A stretch of DNA of 58,355 nucleotides. It comes from Lysobacterales bacterium. GTDB taxonomy: Bacteria; Pseudomonadota; Gammaproteobacteria; Xanthomonadales; SZUA-5. The stretch spans positions 1-58,355 of the forward strand of contig JABAQR010000007.1 in the NCBI GenBank assembly GCA_019187485.1, written 5' to 3'. This document shows positions 38,376 through 47,763 of this stretch, one piece after another. Within the stretch, counting starts at the first letter, position 1; every line of letters begins with the position of its first letter. The position numbers were made by a program, and so were the translations under genes. The notes under the pieces are model-generated. The model was not told where the DNA came from, searched no databases, and saw only the letters and a program-made list of their open reading frames with translations.

Positions 38376-39278
38376 TCACCAGTAGAAGAACACCGCCACC
38401 ACGTGCGCGATCAGCGCACCCAGCAGACCGAGCGAGAGCGGCACATGGAAGTACAGCCAGATCTCCATCAGCGCCTGCAACTGGATGTCGCGGGCGACGC
38501 GGGTGGCGAGCGCGCGCTTGCGCGAGATCAGGTCGATCAGCCGGCGCAGATGTTCGCTCTGGGTGTCGGAGGCCTGGTTGGCGAGGAAATCGACCATCAT
38601 CACCATGGTCTGACTGCCGCCGGCCTGCGGTTTGGGCGCCTCGCCGGCGTCGCTCGCGAGCACCGCCTCCTTGAGCCTGGCGAGGGCGGTGGTCGAGTTG
38701 TCGCGCGCTCGCAACTGCTTCCATACGCTGCCGCCGAACTCGGTGTGCTGGATCGAGGAGAGGATCGCGTCGTGGACGCTCCTGTCGACCTTGTCGGCAA
38801 TTTGCAGTGCCTGTGCATCCAGCTCGCGGATCTCGCCGATCATCGCCGCGCGCGTCGAGTCGGCGCGGTTGCGGGTCATCAGCGCCGGATAGCGCAGGTA
38901 GGCGTAAACGCCGAAGAAGCCGCTGAAGATCACCAGCAGCATCAGCACCAGGGCGAGCGTGTGGATGTTCCAGCCGACCTGGAAGCCGGCGTGCAGGAAG
39001 GCGATCAGGATCAGCGTGGTGCCGAGGTACACGTGCGCGGAAAGCCAGCCGCGCGCAGTGCCGGTGGCGCGCCCGTAGCGGCGCTTGCGGATGCCGAACC
39101 ACAGCAGCCACAGGATCAGCAGCGCGCCGATGGTGCCGAGCGTGTACCCCAGCCAGGAGCCGCCGTTCGGCACGCCGATCGGGTCGTGCCAGAGGTAGGC
39201 GACGATCGAACCAATGGACAGGATCAGCGCCACCCACAGGTAGCGGAAGCCGCGGTAGTCGAGGATCGAGTCATGCAT
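38376..39278 (-). CDS. Five-helix cytochrome b-like membrane protein
   Basis: The 300-residue protein has predicted helices at about 14-30, 43-62, 79-98, 107-127 and 273-299, with a long polar loop of about 140 residues between the last two. Histidines suited to bind haem b lie within or at the ends of helices: His82 (SAHVYLG), His96 (FLHAGFQ), His106 (NIHTLAL), His278 (YFHVPLS) and His292 (IAHVVAV). It probably links the cytosolic oxidoreductase or the quinone pool to the FHA-decahaem protein. I chose ATG at 39278, with GGGGA 8 bases upstream. A GTG at 39284 that overlaps the upstream stop as GTGA is an alternative. Confidence 0.75.
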   Translation of the reverse strand: MHDSILDYRGFRYLWVALILSIGSIVAYLWHDPIGVPNGGSWLGYTLGTIGALLILWLLWFGIRKRRYGRATGTARGWLSAHVYLGTTLILIAFLHAGFQVGWNIHTLALVLMLLVIFSGFFGVYAYLRYPALMTRNRADSTRAAMIGEIRELDAQALQIADKVDRSVHDAILSSIQHTEFGGSVWKQLRARDNSTTALARLKEAVLASDAGEAPKPQAGGSQTMVMMVDFLANQASDTQSEHLRRLIDLISRKRALATRVARDIQLQALMEIWLYFHVPLSLGLLGALIAHVVAVFFYW

Positions 39279-39280
39279 CG

Positions 39281-41683
39281 TCACGGTCCCCGCGCATAGG
39301 CGTATTCGGGCAGTTGCTCAGGGCTGATGCGGATCGCGGCGCCGGTCGGGCAGGCGCGCACGCAGGAGGCCCCGCCCGGAATGTCCTTGCACATGTCGCA
39401 CTTGACCGCCTTCTTCTCATGGCTGTCCGGATCGTAGGGCGACTCGCCGGGACCGGGACCCGAGCCGAACAGCAGCCATTGCAGCAAGCCGGGCTTCTTC
39501 TTCGGCTTGGCGGACATGTGGATCACGCCGTAGGGACAGTTGCGCTCGCAGTTGCCGCAGCCGATGCAGTTGTCGGCGATGTAGACCTCGCCATTCGGGG
39601 CGCGGTGGATTGCGTCCGCCGGGCAGTCCTTCATGCAGTGCGGGTGCTCGCAGTGGCGACAGGAGGTCGGCACGTGCACGTTCGCGAAGGTCGGCCCGGC
39701 CTCGCGGTCCAGCCGCGAAGTGCCGCCGTGGGTCTCGGCGCAGGCCTTCTCGCAGTTGTCGCAGCGCACGCACAGCGACTCGTCGATCAGCAGCACGTCG
39801 GTGGCCTCGCCGAGGCCCTGGCCGACCAGGAAGGAGATGATGTCGCCGCCGGAAGCGGCGGCCTGCATCGTGATGTTCTCGGCGGTGCGCTGCTTGACCT
39901 CCCTGGCCAGCTTCATGCGCAGCAGCGGATTCTGGTTCAGCAGCTTGCGGAAGGCCTCGCGGTCGACGCGGATGGTCTCGGTGGCGACCGCCGCGCGCGC
40001 GGTGGCGGTGCGCTTGCCGCCGCCGATGATCGCCATCTCGCCGACGTAGTTGCCGGCGGGGACGTAGGAGAGCACCACGTCGCGCCCGCCGATGCTGCGC
40101 GAGATCGTCAGCGAACCCACCCGCACCAGGTGCAGCGCATCGCCCTCGTCGCCCTCGCGGAACAGGGTCTCGCCGGCCTTGAAGCGCTGCAGCGAGGCGC
40201 TGGCGACCACCTCCTTGATCTGCGTCGGGGTCGCCTCGTCGCCGAAGCGCGCGCGGATCGCGCGCTCGACGAAGGTGCGGTCGACCAGTTTCTTGACCGC
40301 GTCGACCGAGTTGATCAGCTTGGTCATCGAACGCCGCGGGGTCTCGATCAGCACGCAGCCCTGGCCGGCGTACACGGTGGCGCTGCGGCGGCGACCGGAG
40401 ATCAGGCTCATCTCGCCGAAGAACTCGCCGGGGCCGAGCGAGACGCGCTTGCCGCCAGCCTCGTCGACCAGGACCTCGACCTGTCCCTCGACCACGCAGT
40501 AGAAACTGTTGGTGTAGTCGTTGCGCTTGAAGATCACCTCGCCCGCCTTCGGCGTGCGGATGTCGGAGTCGATCATGAATTCGCGCAACTGCAGCGGCGT
40601 GATGGTCGCCAGCAGCGGCGCTGCGGACTGCACCTTCTCGAGCGCGGCGGAGACCGTCTTGAACCCCGGCATGCGCTGGAACTTGGCGCGCAGCAAGGGC
40701 TCGTCGGCGGGTTCGACCTGGTTGCCGAGGATGTACTCGACGACCTCGTAGCCCTGGTTCATCGCCTGTTTGATCAGCGGATAGCCGCCGAGCGCGCCGA
40801 CGATGTACAGGCCGGGGACGTTGCTCTCGTACTTCTCGCTGATCGCCGGTACCGCCGAGGGATCGGCATTCGGGAAGACCACGCCGCAGGACTCGACGAA
40901 GGCGCGCGGCGGGTTCGCGCCGAGGCGGCCGATGATGCGGTCGCACAGCACCTGGGCGCGGCCCTTGGGCGTGTTCAGGATCAATCGACCCGGCTTGCGG
41001 CCGACCGAGAGCTTGTCGACGCGCTCGGGAGCGCTGCCGTAGTAGCACTCGACGACGCCGTCCTCGATCGCCTTCAGGATGGCGCGCAGGTTGCCTTCCT
41101 TGGCGCGCGCGAACTCCTCGCGGCGGTTTACCACGACCACCTGGTTCTGCTTGCTGAGCGCGACCGCGTTCTCGATGGCGGCATCGCCAGCGCCGACCAC
41201 GATGATGGTCTCGCCCTCGTACTCGTCCGGATCGTCCAGTTGGTACTGCACGAAGGGTGCGTCGTCGCCGGGCACGCCGAGCTTGCGGATGTTGCCCTGC
41301 AGGCCGATGCCGAGCACGACATTCTTGGCGAGCAGCTTTTCCTTGCGACCGATCGAGATCTCGAAGCTGCCGTTCTCGAGCTTCTTGATCGCGCTGACTT
41401 CGGCGCCGTGGCGCACGTTGACCGCGAGCCGTGCGACGCCCTGGTCCCAGGCTTCGAGAATCGATTCACGACTGCCTGCGGCGAAGGGCAGCGGCGAGCG
41501 CAGAGGCAGCGCCTCCGGCTCGGCCATCACATGCTTGCCTTTCTGGTAGCGGTAGATCGTGTTGGAGAGGTGCGGAGCCGCCTCGAGCAGCACGTGCGAC
41601 ACCTTGAGTTCGGCGGCGCGGGCCGCTGCACTGACGCCACCTGGCCCGGAACCGACAATTGCGATATCGACGATGTCCACCAT
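39281..41683 (-). CDS. FAD/NAD(P) oxidoreductase fused to two cNMP-binding domains and a four-cluster ferredoxin
   Basis: The 800-residue cytosolic protein has an N-terminal pyridine-nucleotide oxidoreductase domain (FAD motif GSGPGGVSAAARAA, NAD(P) motif VVGAGDAAIENAVAL, second FAD segment LYIVGALGGYPLIKQAM). It lacks the CxxC of thioredoxin reductase. Two CRP-like domains follow at about 395-510 and 520-620, both keeping phosphate-cassette residues (FGEMSLISGRRRSATV and VGEMAIIGGGKRTATA). From about 629 there are four cysteine clusters typical of electron-transfer subunits (CVRCDNCEKAC, CRHCEHPHCMKDCP, CIGCGNCERNCPYG, CDMCKDIPGGASCVRACP). It could take electrons from NAD(P)H, under control of a cyclic nucleotide, and feed the adjacent cytochrome b. 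ATG at 41683 is preceded by GGCGGGGAA. Confidence 0.88.
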   Translation of the reverse strand: MVDIVDIAIVGSGPGGVSAAARAAELKVSHVLLEAAPHLSNTIYRYQKGKHVMAEPEALPLRSPLPFAAGSRESILEAWDQGVARLAVNVRHGAEVSAIKKLENGSFEISIGRKEKLLAKNVVLGIGLQGNIRKLGVPGDDAPFVQYQLDDPDEYEGETIIVVGAGDAAIENAVALSKQNQVVVVNRREEFARAKEGNLRAILKAIEDGVVECYYGSAPERVDKLSVGRKPGRLILNTPKGRAQVLCDRIIGRLGANPPRAFVESCGVVFPNADPSAVPAISEKYESNVPGLYIVGALGGYPLIKQAMNQGYEVVEYILGNQVEPADEPLLRAKFQRMPGFKTVSAALEKVQSAAPLLATITPLQLREFMIDSDIRTPKAGEVIFKRNDYTNSFYCVVEGQVEVLVDEAGGKRVSLGPGEFFGEMSLISGRRRSATVYAGQGCVLIETPRRSMTKLINSVDAVKKLVDRTFVERAIRARFGDEATPTQIKEVVASASLQRFKAGETLFREGDEGDALHLVRVGSLTISRSIGGRDVVLSYVPAGNYVGEMAIIGGGKRTATARAAVATETIRVDREAFRKLLNQNPLLRMKLAREVKQRTAENITMQAAASGGDIISFLVGQGLGEATDVLLIDESLCVRCDNCEKACAETHGGTSRLDREAGPTFANVHVPTSCRHCEHPHCMKDCPADAIHRAPNGEVYIADNCIGCGNCERNCPYGVIHMSAKPKKKPGLLQWLLFGSGPGPGESPYDPDSHEKKAVKCDMCKDIPGGASCVRACPTGAAIRISPEQLPEYAYARGP

Positions 41684-41875
41684 CGTTCCCCGCCCGCCCG
41701 CGATCCCGGAGCCGGAGTGTAGGTATGCGTCGCATCGGCTGCAATCGGCAATCTTTGCGTGCCCGCGAGCGGTCGCGAGCTTGCACCGTGCCCATCGCGA
41801 CACGGGGCTGCCGGCTGTCCGGGCGCACTCGCGCACGCGTTATCATCGAAGGCTCCGGAGGCGGGAAGATCCGAC

Positions 41876-43606
41876 ATGACCGACAGTGCGTTTGAGTTGT
41901 TGAGGGGGGTATTGCCCAGGCGCGAGCGACCCGGTCGCGATGCCTTCCCGACCTCGAGCAAGGCGGTCAAGCAATGGATCGATGCCTTGCCGATGGCGAA
42001 CAGCGGTGCCACGGCGCGCCTGCTCTACAACGGCCTCAAGGAACTGAACCAGCTCGAGGTCGAACCCAATCAGCGCATCGAGATCCTCGAACAGTTGCGT
42101 CAGCCGGTGGCGGCGGTGATCGCCAGCATGGAACGTCATGTGCTCGGCCAGCCTTTGCCGCTGCCCTTGCAGAAGCGCCAGATCGGTGCGGTCATGCGCG
42201 ACTTTCATCGCGAACTCGCGGTCGGCTTCGCGATTTGCGTGCACGATTACTGCGCGCCCAAGGGCAGCGTGCCCTTCCTGCGCGGGCGCAGCACGGCACT
42301 CGCCCTGGTGCGTGCGCTGAGCCATGGCTCGCAGGCGCTCGGCAAGTGCTACATCGCCTATTCCGAGATTCCAGGCGGCATCTGGGGCCTGCTGCATCGG
42401 CTGGTCGGCTTCGCCTTCGAGACACAACTGGCCGACAAGGCGGTTACGGATCCGCAGGTCGCCGGCATCACGCTGACCCCGGAAAGCGTCTACCTGCAAA
42501 CCCTGTTGACCTTCATCGGCAATCCCTACCGGCTGACTCAGAAGGAGATCATCGACGTCGAGACCGCCGCCAAGGTGTGGGCCGCGCAGTGCCGCATCGA
42601 CCAGCATGGCGCCAGTGGTTCCTTCGTGATCGACCCGATCGCGGATACGCCGCCGATGTCGCCGCGCGCCGAGGTCGCCGGACGCTACTGGCGTCTGGAT
42701 GCGAGCGCATTGGTGCAGGCACTGCAGGGCCAGATGCGCACGCTGCATTCGCGCGAAGCGACGGTCGCCGTGCGCGGGCGCCTGGGACATGGGCCGGAGA
42801 TCAGCGGCGAGGTGGTCGAGAAGCTGGTGGTGGCCTGGAGTTTCAGTGGCGAGCGCGGCCATCCGCGACTGCCTGCGGAACACCACATGGAAGCCTGCAT
42901 CGGCCTGCACGCGGTGCATTACCTGGCTGCCGGCCGGCGCGATTTCAAGGAGTTCGTGGCCGAACTTGGCGGCGGCGTCACCGTGTCCGACCGCGAGCGT
43001 TCGGCGGCCTGGGCGCAGACGAGTTCCGAGGCATCCACGCCATCGTTGCTGAAAGTGCGAGTGGTCGACCAGAGCTTGGGCGGCTACCGGCTGTTCTGGG
43101 AGAACGCGGAGGGTCTCAAGGCCAGAGTCGGCGAACTGGTTGCGCTCGCCGCGCCTGCCGAAGACGAAGATGACCAGCCCGACTGGATGGTCGGCGTACT
43201 GCGCTGGCTCAAGGGCGGCAACCACGACAGCCTGGAGGCCGGTGTGCAACTGCTCAGTCGACGCGTCGAGTCGGTGGCGGTGCGCGCCACCAGCGAGGCG
43301 CAAAGCAGCCGCGTGATCCTGCGTGGCCTGCTGCTGGCGCCTCTGGCGATCAGTGGTCAGCAGCAGCCGACGCTGTTGGTACCGACCATCCTCGATTCCA
43401 CCGGTGGCCTGGAATTGCTGCGCCTGCCCGATCTCACCGGTTTCGAGGAACGCCCGCTGGTCGAGCCGCTGGATGTGCTCGATCTGCTCGAATATTCCAG
43501 TGCCTACAAGCAGTTCCGCTATGGTCCGAAGGTGGTTGAGTCCGGCGTCGCCGCGCCCGAGGCGCCGCCAGCCGCGGAACTGGACGAGATCTGGTCGACG
43601 GTGTGA
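41876..43606 (+). CDS. Atypical PilZ-type (c-di-GMP receptor-like) protein
   Basis: The 576-residue soluble protein has a long helical N-terminal part ([40 protein letters not shown]) and a C-terminal PilZ-like barrel at about 385-500 ([40 protein letters not shown]). Relatives in gammaproteobacteria are annotated as PilZ-domain or cyclic-di-GMP receptor proteins. The RxxxR and D/NxSxxG signature of classical PilZ is only partly kept (VVDQSLGG), so nucleotide binding is not certain. It is divergent from the redox fusion gene and followed by the heptamer-built element and ispG. Confidence 0.65.
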   Translation: MTDSAFELLRGVLPRRERPGRDAFPTSSKAVKQWIDALPMANSGATARLLYNGLKELNQLEVEPNQRIEILEQLRQPVAAVIASMERHVLGQPLPLPLQKRQIGAVMRDFHRELAVGFAICVHDYCAPKGSVPFLRGRSTALALVRALSHGSQALGKCYIAYSEIPGGIWGLLHRLVGFAFETQLADKAVTDPQVAGITLTPESVYLQTLLTFIGNPYRLTQKEIIDVETAAKVWAAQCRIDQHGASGSFVIDPIADTPPMSPRAEVAGRYWRLDASALVQALQGQMRTLHSREATVAVRGRLGHGPEISGEVVEKLVVAWSFSGERGHPRLPAEHHMEACIGLHAVHYLAAGRRDFKEFVAELGGGVTVSDRERSAAWAQTSSEASTPSLLKVRVVDQSLGGYRLFWENAEGLKARVGELVALAAPAEDEDDQPDWMVGVLRWLKGGNHDSLEAGVQLLSRRVESVAVRATSEAQSSRVILRGLLLAPLAISGQQQPTLLVPTILDSTGGLELLRLPDLTGFEERPLVEPLDVLDLLEYSSAYKQFRYGPKVVESGVAAPEAPPAAELDEIWSTV

Positions 43607-43622
43607 GGGGCGGCCACCAGCC

Positions 43623-43752
43623 AAGGCGGGGCTGGGGACTGGGGCGCGAGAATCACGGCTCCATGGAAACTGGAAGACTCCGGAACTCGGGCTTTCGGTC
43701 GGCAGGGAGCTCCGATCCTCGCGCCCCAGCCCCCAGTCCCCAATCCCGCCTT
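43623..43752. repeat. Inverted repeat with heptamer arms upstream of ispG
   Basis: The left arm 43623-43650 reads AAGGC, GGGGCTG, GGGACTG, GGG, CGCGAG. The right arm 43718-43752, on the other strand, reads AAGGC, GGGATTG, GGGACTG, GGGGCTG, GGG, CGCGAG, so it holds one more 7-base unit. The arms enclose a 67-base loop. The element fills nearly all of the 167-base gap between the PilZ-type gene and ispG. The loop contains CCGGAACTCGGG, which also opens the sucB array. Confidence 0.85.
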
Positions 43753-43773
43753 TTGCGAGACCACCGCAAGAAC

Positions 43774-45033
43774 ATGACCGACCACGACGCCTACGGCCCC
43801 CAGCCCCGCCGCCGCACCATCGCGGTACGTGTTGGCGCCTCCACCATCGGCGGCGGCAGTCCCGTGGTGGTGCAGTCGATGACCAACACCGACACCGCCG
43901 ACATCGATGCGACGGTGAAGCAGGTCGCCAAGCTCTGGCGTGCGGGTTCGGAACTGGTGCGGATCACGGTCAACACCGAGGAGGCCGCGGCGGCGGTGCC
44001 GCGCATCCGCGAAAAACTGGACCGGATGTCGGTGGCGGTGCCCTTGATCGGCGATTTCCACTACAACGGCCACACCCTGCTGACGAAGCATCCGGCGTGC
44101 GCGGAAGCACTCGGCAAGTACCGCATCAACCCCGGCAATGTCGGTTTCGGACATCGGCGCGACGGCCAGTTCGCGGCCATCATCGAGCAGGCGATCCGGC
44201 ACGCCAAGCCGGTACGCATCGGCGCCAACTGGGGCAGCCTAGATCAGGCCTTGCTGACCCGCCTGATGGACGAGAACGCGCAGACCGAGACGCCGCTCGA
44301 CGCGTCGGCGGTCGGACGCGAGGCGCTGATCCGGTCGGCCTTGCTGAGTGCGGCGCGGGCCGAGGAACTGGGCTTGGCGAGCGAGCGCATCGTGATTTCC
44401 TGCAAGGTCAGCGGCGTCCAGGAGCTGATCTCGGTCTACCGGGAACTGGCGCGCCGCTCCGCCTATCCCTTGCACCTCGGCCTGACCGAAGCTGGCATGG
44501 GGTCCAAGGGCATCGTCGCCTCGACCGCGGCGCTCGCGGTGTTGTTGCAGGAAGGCATTGGCGACACCATCCGCATTTCGCTGACACCGGAACCCGGTGA
44601 GAGCCGTACGCGCGAGGTGATCGTCGCCCAGGAATTGCTGCAAACCATGGGTCTGCGCGCCTTCACCCCGATGGTGACCGCCTGCCCGGGCTGCGGCCGT
44701 ACCACCAGCAGCTTCTTCCAGGAGCTTGCCAAGACCGTCCAGGACCATGTGCGCGAACGCATGCCGGAATGGCGCCTGCGCCATCGTGGCGTCGAGAACC
44801 TGACGCTGGCGGTGATGGGTTGCATCGTCAACGGTCCCGGAGAGAGCAAGCATGCGAACATCGGCATCAGTCTGCCCGGCACCGGCGAAGCCCCGAGCGC
44901 GCCAGTGTTCGTCGACGGCGTCAAGATCGCCACACTGCGCGGAAACAACATCGCCCAGGAGTTTGTCGGGATGATCGAGGCCTATGTGGCGGAGAAGTTT
45001 TCGATGATCGGGGGAGCGAGTGGCGAGTCGTGA
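43774..45033 (+). CDS. ispG: 4-hydroxy-3-methylbut-2-enyl diphosphate synthase
   Basis: IspG (GcpE) is the [4Fe-4S] enzyme that reductively converts 2-C-methyl-D-erythritol 2,4-cyclodiphosphate in the MEP isoprenoid pathway. The 419-residue protein has the TIM-barrel part ([32 protein letters not shown]) and the cluster part with Cys304 and Cys307 (ACPGCGRT), Cys350 and Glu357 ([10 protein letters not shown]). It includes the insert typical of proteobacterial enzymes. ATG at 43774 begins [15 protein letters not shown]. The heptamer-built inverted repeat directly upstream would lie in its leader or in the read-through message. Confidence 0.96.
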   Translation: MTDHDAYGPQPRRRTIAVRVGASTIGGGSPVVVQSMTNTDTADIDATVKQVAKLWRAGSELVRITVNTEEAAAAVPRIREKLDRMSVAVPLIGDFHYNGHTLLTKHPACAEALGKYRINPGNVGFGHRRDGQFAAIIEQAIRHAKPVRIGANWGSLDQALLTRLMDENAQTETPLDASAVGREALIRSALLSAARAEELGLASERIVISCKVSGVQELISVYRELARRSAYPLHLGLTEAGMGSKGIVASTAALAVLLQEGIGDTIRISLTPEPGESRTREVIVAQELLQTMGLRAFTPMVTACPGCGRTTSSFFQELAKTVQDHVRERMPEWRLRHRGVENLTLAVMGCIVNGPGESKHANIGISLPGTGEAPSAPVFVDGVKIATLRGNNIAQEFVGMIEAYVAEKFSMIGGASGES

Positions 45034-45168
45034 GGGTCGGTACCGGCCCGCTGCTGCGTTCCGGATCTTCGCGAACGACGCGCTGTTGTGTTCGTCCGCA
45101 ACGGACGCAAAGGGGTGCTCCCGTTTTTCTTGGCATCCTTCCGGACAATAAGCTCCTGGGACCCAGTC

Positions 45169-45690
45169 ATGTCCATCGCCTTCCGTCCCGCCACCCACGC
45201 CGATATCCCGGCAGTCGTCGCACTGGTCGAATCCGCCTATCGGGGCGATTCCAGTCGGCGCGGCTGGACCACCGAGGCCGACTTGCTCGGCGGCCAGCGC
45301 ACCGATTCGGACGGGGTGCGCGCATTGATCGACCAGGAAGGTTCGTTGCTGCTGTTGGCCGAGCGTGACGGCGATCTGCTGGGCTGTGCGAACCTCGAGC
45401 GCCAGGGCGATGCCGCTTACTTCGGAATGTTCGCGGTGGATCCTGCCGTGCAGGGCGGTGGGGTTGGCGATGCGATCCTTTGCGAGTGTGAACGGATCGC
45501 GCGCGACTGGGGCTTGGCGAGTCTGCGCATGACGGTGTTCTGGATGCGTCGCGAGCTGATCGCCTGGTACCAGCGACGCGGCTACGCAGCGACCGGTGAG
45601 CGCGTGCCCTTCCCCTATGGCGACGAGCGCTATGGCTTGCCGACCCGCGACGACCTCTGGTTCGAGGTCTACGCCAAGCCCCTGGTTTGA
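45169..45690 (+). CDS. GNAT-family N-acetyltransferase
   Basis: A 173-residue protein with a single GNAT domain: N-terminal IAFRPATHADIPAVVALVES, the acetyl-CoA binding loop FAVDPAVQGGGVGDAIL, and the late strand and helix MTVFWMRRELIAWYQRRGYA. The substrate cannot be told; relatives include small-molecule and N-terminal peptide acetyltransferases. ATG at 45169 gives the expected N-terminus. It lies 6 bases before pyrD and may be co-transcribed with it. Confidence 0.85.
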   Translation: MSIAFRPATHADIPAVVALVESAYRGDSSRRGWTTEADLLGGQRTDSDGVRALIDQEGSLLLLAERDGDLLGCANLERQGDAAYFGMFAVDPAVQGGGVGDAILCECERIARDWGLASLRMTVFWMRRELIAWYQRRGYAATGERVPFPYGDERYGLPTRDDLWFEVYAKPLV

Positions 45691-45696
45691 GCCCGC

Positions 45697-46731
45697 ATGT
45701 CGCTCTACCGCCTCGCGCGTCCGCTGTTGTTCCGGCTCGATGCTGAGCGCGCGCATGAGCTTGGCCTGCGCGCGGTCGAGACCGTCTGGCGGTTGGGCCT
45801 GAACCCGCTCCTGGCGGCGCGCCCGGCGGCATTGCCGGTGCGCGTGTTCGGCATCGACTTCCCGAATCCGGTCGGCCTGGCGGCTGGGCTCGACAAGAAT
45901 GCCGCGCACATCGATGCGCTCGCCGCGCTCGGCTTCGGTTTCCTCGAGGTCGGTACGATCACCCCGCGTCCGCAGCCGGGCAATCCGAAGCCACGCATGT
46001 TCCGGCTGCCGGATCGGCTCGCGGTGATCAACCGGCTCGGTTTCAACAACCTCGGCGTCGAGGCGCTGGTGCGCAACATCGAGCGCAGCCGTTACCAGGG
46101 TGTGCTCGGCATCAACATCGGCAAGAACAAGGACACGCCGAACGAGCGCGCGGTGGAGGACTACCGGCTGTGCCTGGAGCGCGTCTACCCGTTGGCGAGC
46201 TACCTCACGATCAACATCTCCTCGCCCAACACCCAGGGTTTGCGCGACCTCCAGGAGGAAGTCACGCTGGCGCGCTTCGTCGGCACCTTGCGCGAGGACC
46301 AGGAGTTGCTCGCGGCTCGTCACCGCGCGCGCAAGCCGATGCTGCTGAAAATCGCTCCGGATCTGACGCCTGCCGAAATGGATGGAATCGCCGAAGTGCT
46401 GTTGAAGAGCGGCATCGATGGTCTGATTTGCAGCAACACCACCGTCGACCGGCATGCGATCACCGGCCATCCGCTCGCGAACGAAGCCGGTGGTCTGTCC
46501 GGCAGGCCACTGCTGGCGCGCGCCAACGTGGTTCTGTGCGGCATGCGCGAGCGGCTCGGGACGCGCCTGCCGATCATCGGCGTCGGCGGCATCACGGAGG
46601 GCGCCGATGCGGTCGCGAAGTTCGAGGCCGGGGCCAGTCTGGTGCAGTGCTACAGCGGCATGATCTACCGCGGCCCGGAACTCATCGGCGAGTGCGTGCA
46701 GGCGCTGCGCGGCGCGGGCATCGGACGCTGA
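45697..46731 (+). CDS. pyrD: Dihydroorotate dehydrogenase (quinone), class 2
   Basis: PyrD oxidises dihydroorotate to orotate in pyrimidine synthesis and passes electrons via FMN to the quinone pool. The 344-residue protein has the N-terminal membrane-associating helices of class 2 ([20 protein letters not shown]), the FMN-binding [12 protein letters not shown], the substrate loop [10 protein letters not shown], the catalytic Ser segment [12 protein letters not shown] and the phosphate-binding IGVGGI and YSGMIYRGP. Its stop overlaps the murB start as TGATG. Confidence 0.97.
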   Translation: MSLYRLARPLLFRLDAERAHELGLRAVETVWRLGLNPLLAARPAALPVRVFGIDFPNPVGLAAGLDKNAAHIDALAALGFGFLEVGTITPRPQPGNPKPRMFRLPDRLAVINRLGFNNLGVEALVRNIERSRYQGVLGINIGKNKDTPNERAVEDYRLCLERVYPLASYLTINISSPNTQGLRDLQEEVTLARFVGTLREDQELLAARHRARKPMLLKIAPDLTPAEMDGIAEVLLKSGIDGLICSNTTVDRHAITGHPLANEAGGLSGRPLLARANVVLCGMRERLGTRLPIIGVGGITEGADAVAKFEAGASLVQCYSGMIYRGPELIGECVQALRGAGIGR

Positions 46732-47759
46732 TGGCTACGGAACTGGAACTGGTCGAGCGCGCCGACCTGCGCGCGCTCAACAGCTTCGGCGTGTCCGCGC
46801 GGGCGCGCTGGCTGGCGCGCGCACGCAGTCGCGATGCGGTGGCGCGGGCACTGGAGCACGCGCAGCGCCTGCGCCTGCCGGTGCACGTGCTCGGCGCCGG
46901 CAGCAATGTCGTGATCGCTGGCGACCTCGACGCGCTGGTGCTGCTGCCGGAACTGCGCGGCGTCGAGTGGCTGTGCGCGGACGGGCAGGGCATGCGCGTG
47001 CGCGCGGCGGCCGGCGAGAACTGGCACGAGTTCGTGCAGGCCACGCTCGCGCATGGTGCCTGCGGTCTCGAGAACCTGGCGTTGATTCCGGGCACGGTCG
47101 GCGCGGCGCCGATCCAGAACATCGGCGCATACGGTGTCGAGCTCGAACGTTTCGTCGTCGCCGTCGAGGCCTTCGATCGCATCGCGGGTCGATGCCTGCG
47201 CATCGACGCCGCCGCCTGCGATTTCCGCTACCGCGACAGCCGCTTCAAGCGCGAGGATGGTCGCCACATCATCGTCGCGGTCGAGTTTGCCTTGCTGCGG
47301 CAAGCCGAGCTGGTGCTCGACTACGCCGGCGTGCGCGAGGAGCTCGCTTCCAGCGGCGTGGCCCGGCCGACCGCGGCCGACATCATGCACGCGGTGTGCG
47401 CGATCCGTCGGCGCAAGCTCCCGGATCCGGCTCGCATCGGCAACGCCGGCAGCTTCTTCAAGAATCCCTTGCTGGCGTCGGCGCAGGCGCAGGTCCTGCG
47501 CGAGCGCCATCCCGGGCTGCCGGTGTATCCGGTCGGGCCGGACCAGGCCAAGCTCGCGGCTGGCTGGTTGATCGAGCAATGCGGCTGGAAGGGACGCCGC
47601 GCCGGCAACGTCGGCGTCCACGAGGCACACGCGCTGGTACTGGTCAACCACGGCGGCGCGAGCGGCGCCGACATCCTCGCGCTGGCGGCGGTGATCGCTG
47701 CCGATGTGCGGACGCGTTTCGGCGTGACGCTCGAGATCGAGCCGCGGATCCTGCGTTGA
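46731..47759 (+). CDS. murB: UDP-N-acetylenolpyruvoylglucosamine reductase
   Basis: MurB is the FAD enzyme that reduces UDP-GlcNAc-enolpyruvate to UDP-MurNAc for peptidoglycan. The 342-residue protein has the FAD-binding HVLGAGSNVVIAG, the PGTVGAAPIQNIGAYG segment, the catalytic Ser in IGNAGSFFKNP and the Glu near the end in LEIEPRIL. The length and the C-terminal part match the type I enzyme of E. coli. ATG overlaps the pyrD stop. The gene converges with the anchored protein gene that ends 4 bases away. Confidence 0.96.
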   Translation: MATELELVERADLRALNSFGVSARARWLARARSRDAVARALEHAQRLRLPVHVLGAGSNVVIAGDLDALVLLPELRGVEWLCADGQGMRVRAAAGENWHEFVQATLAHGACGLENLALIPGTVGAAPIQNIGAYGVELERFVVAVEAFDRIAGRCLRIDAAACDFRYRDSRFKREDGRHIIVAVEFALLRQAELVLDYAGVREELASSGVARPTAADIMHAVCAIRRRKLPDPARIGNAGSFFKNPLLASAQAQVLRERHPGLPVYPVGPDQAKLAAGWLIEQCGWKGRRAGNVGVHEAHALVLVNHGGASGADILALAAVIAADVRTRFGVTLEIEPRILR

Positions 47760-47763
47760 GGGA

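Noticed and set aside
39314..41722. An 802-codon open frame antisense to the oxidoreductase fusion
   Set aside because: It mirrors the codon pattern of a well-supported gene on the other strand, has low-complexity Arg/Ala/Val/Asp-rich content and no recognisable domain.
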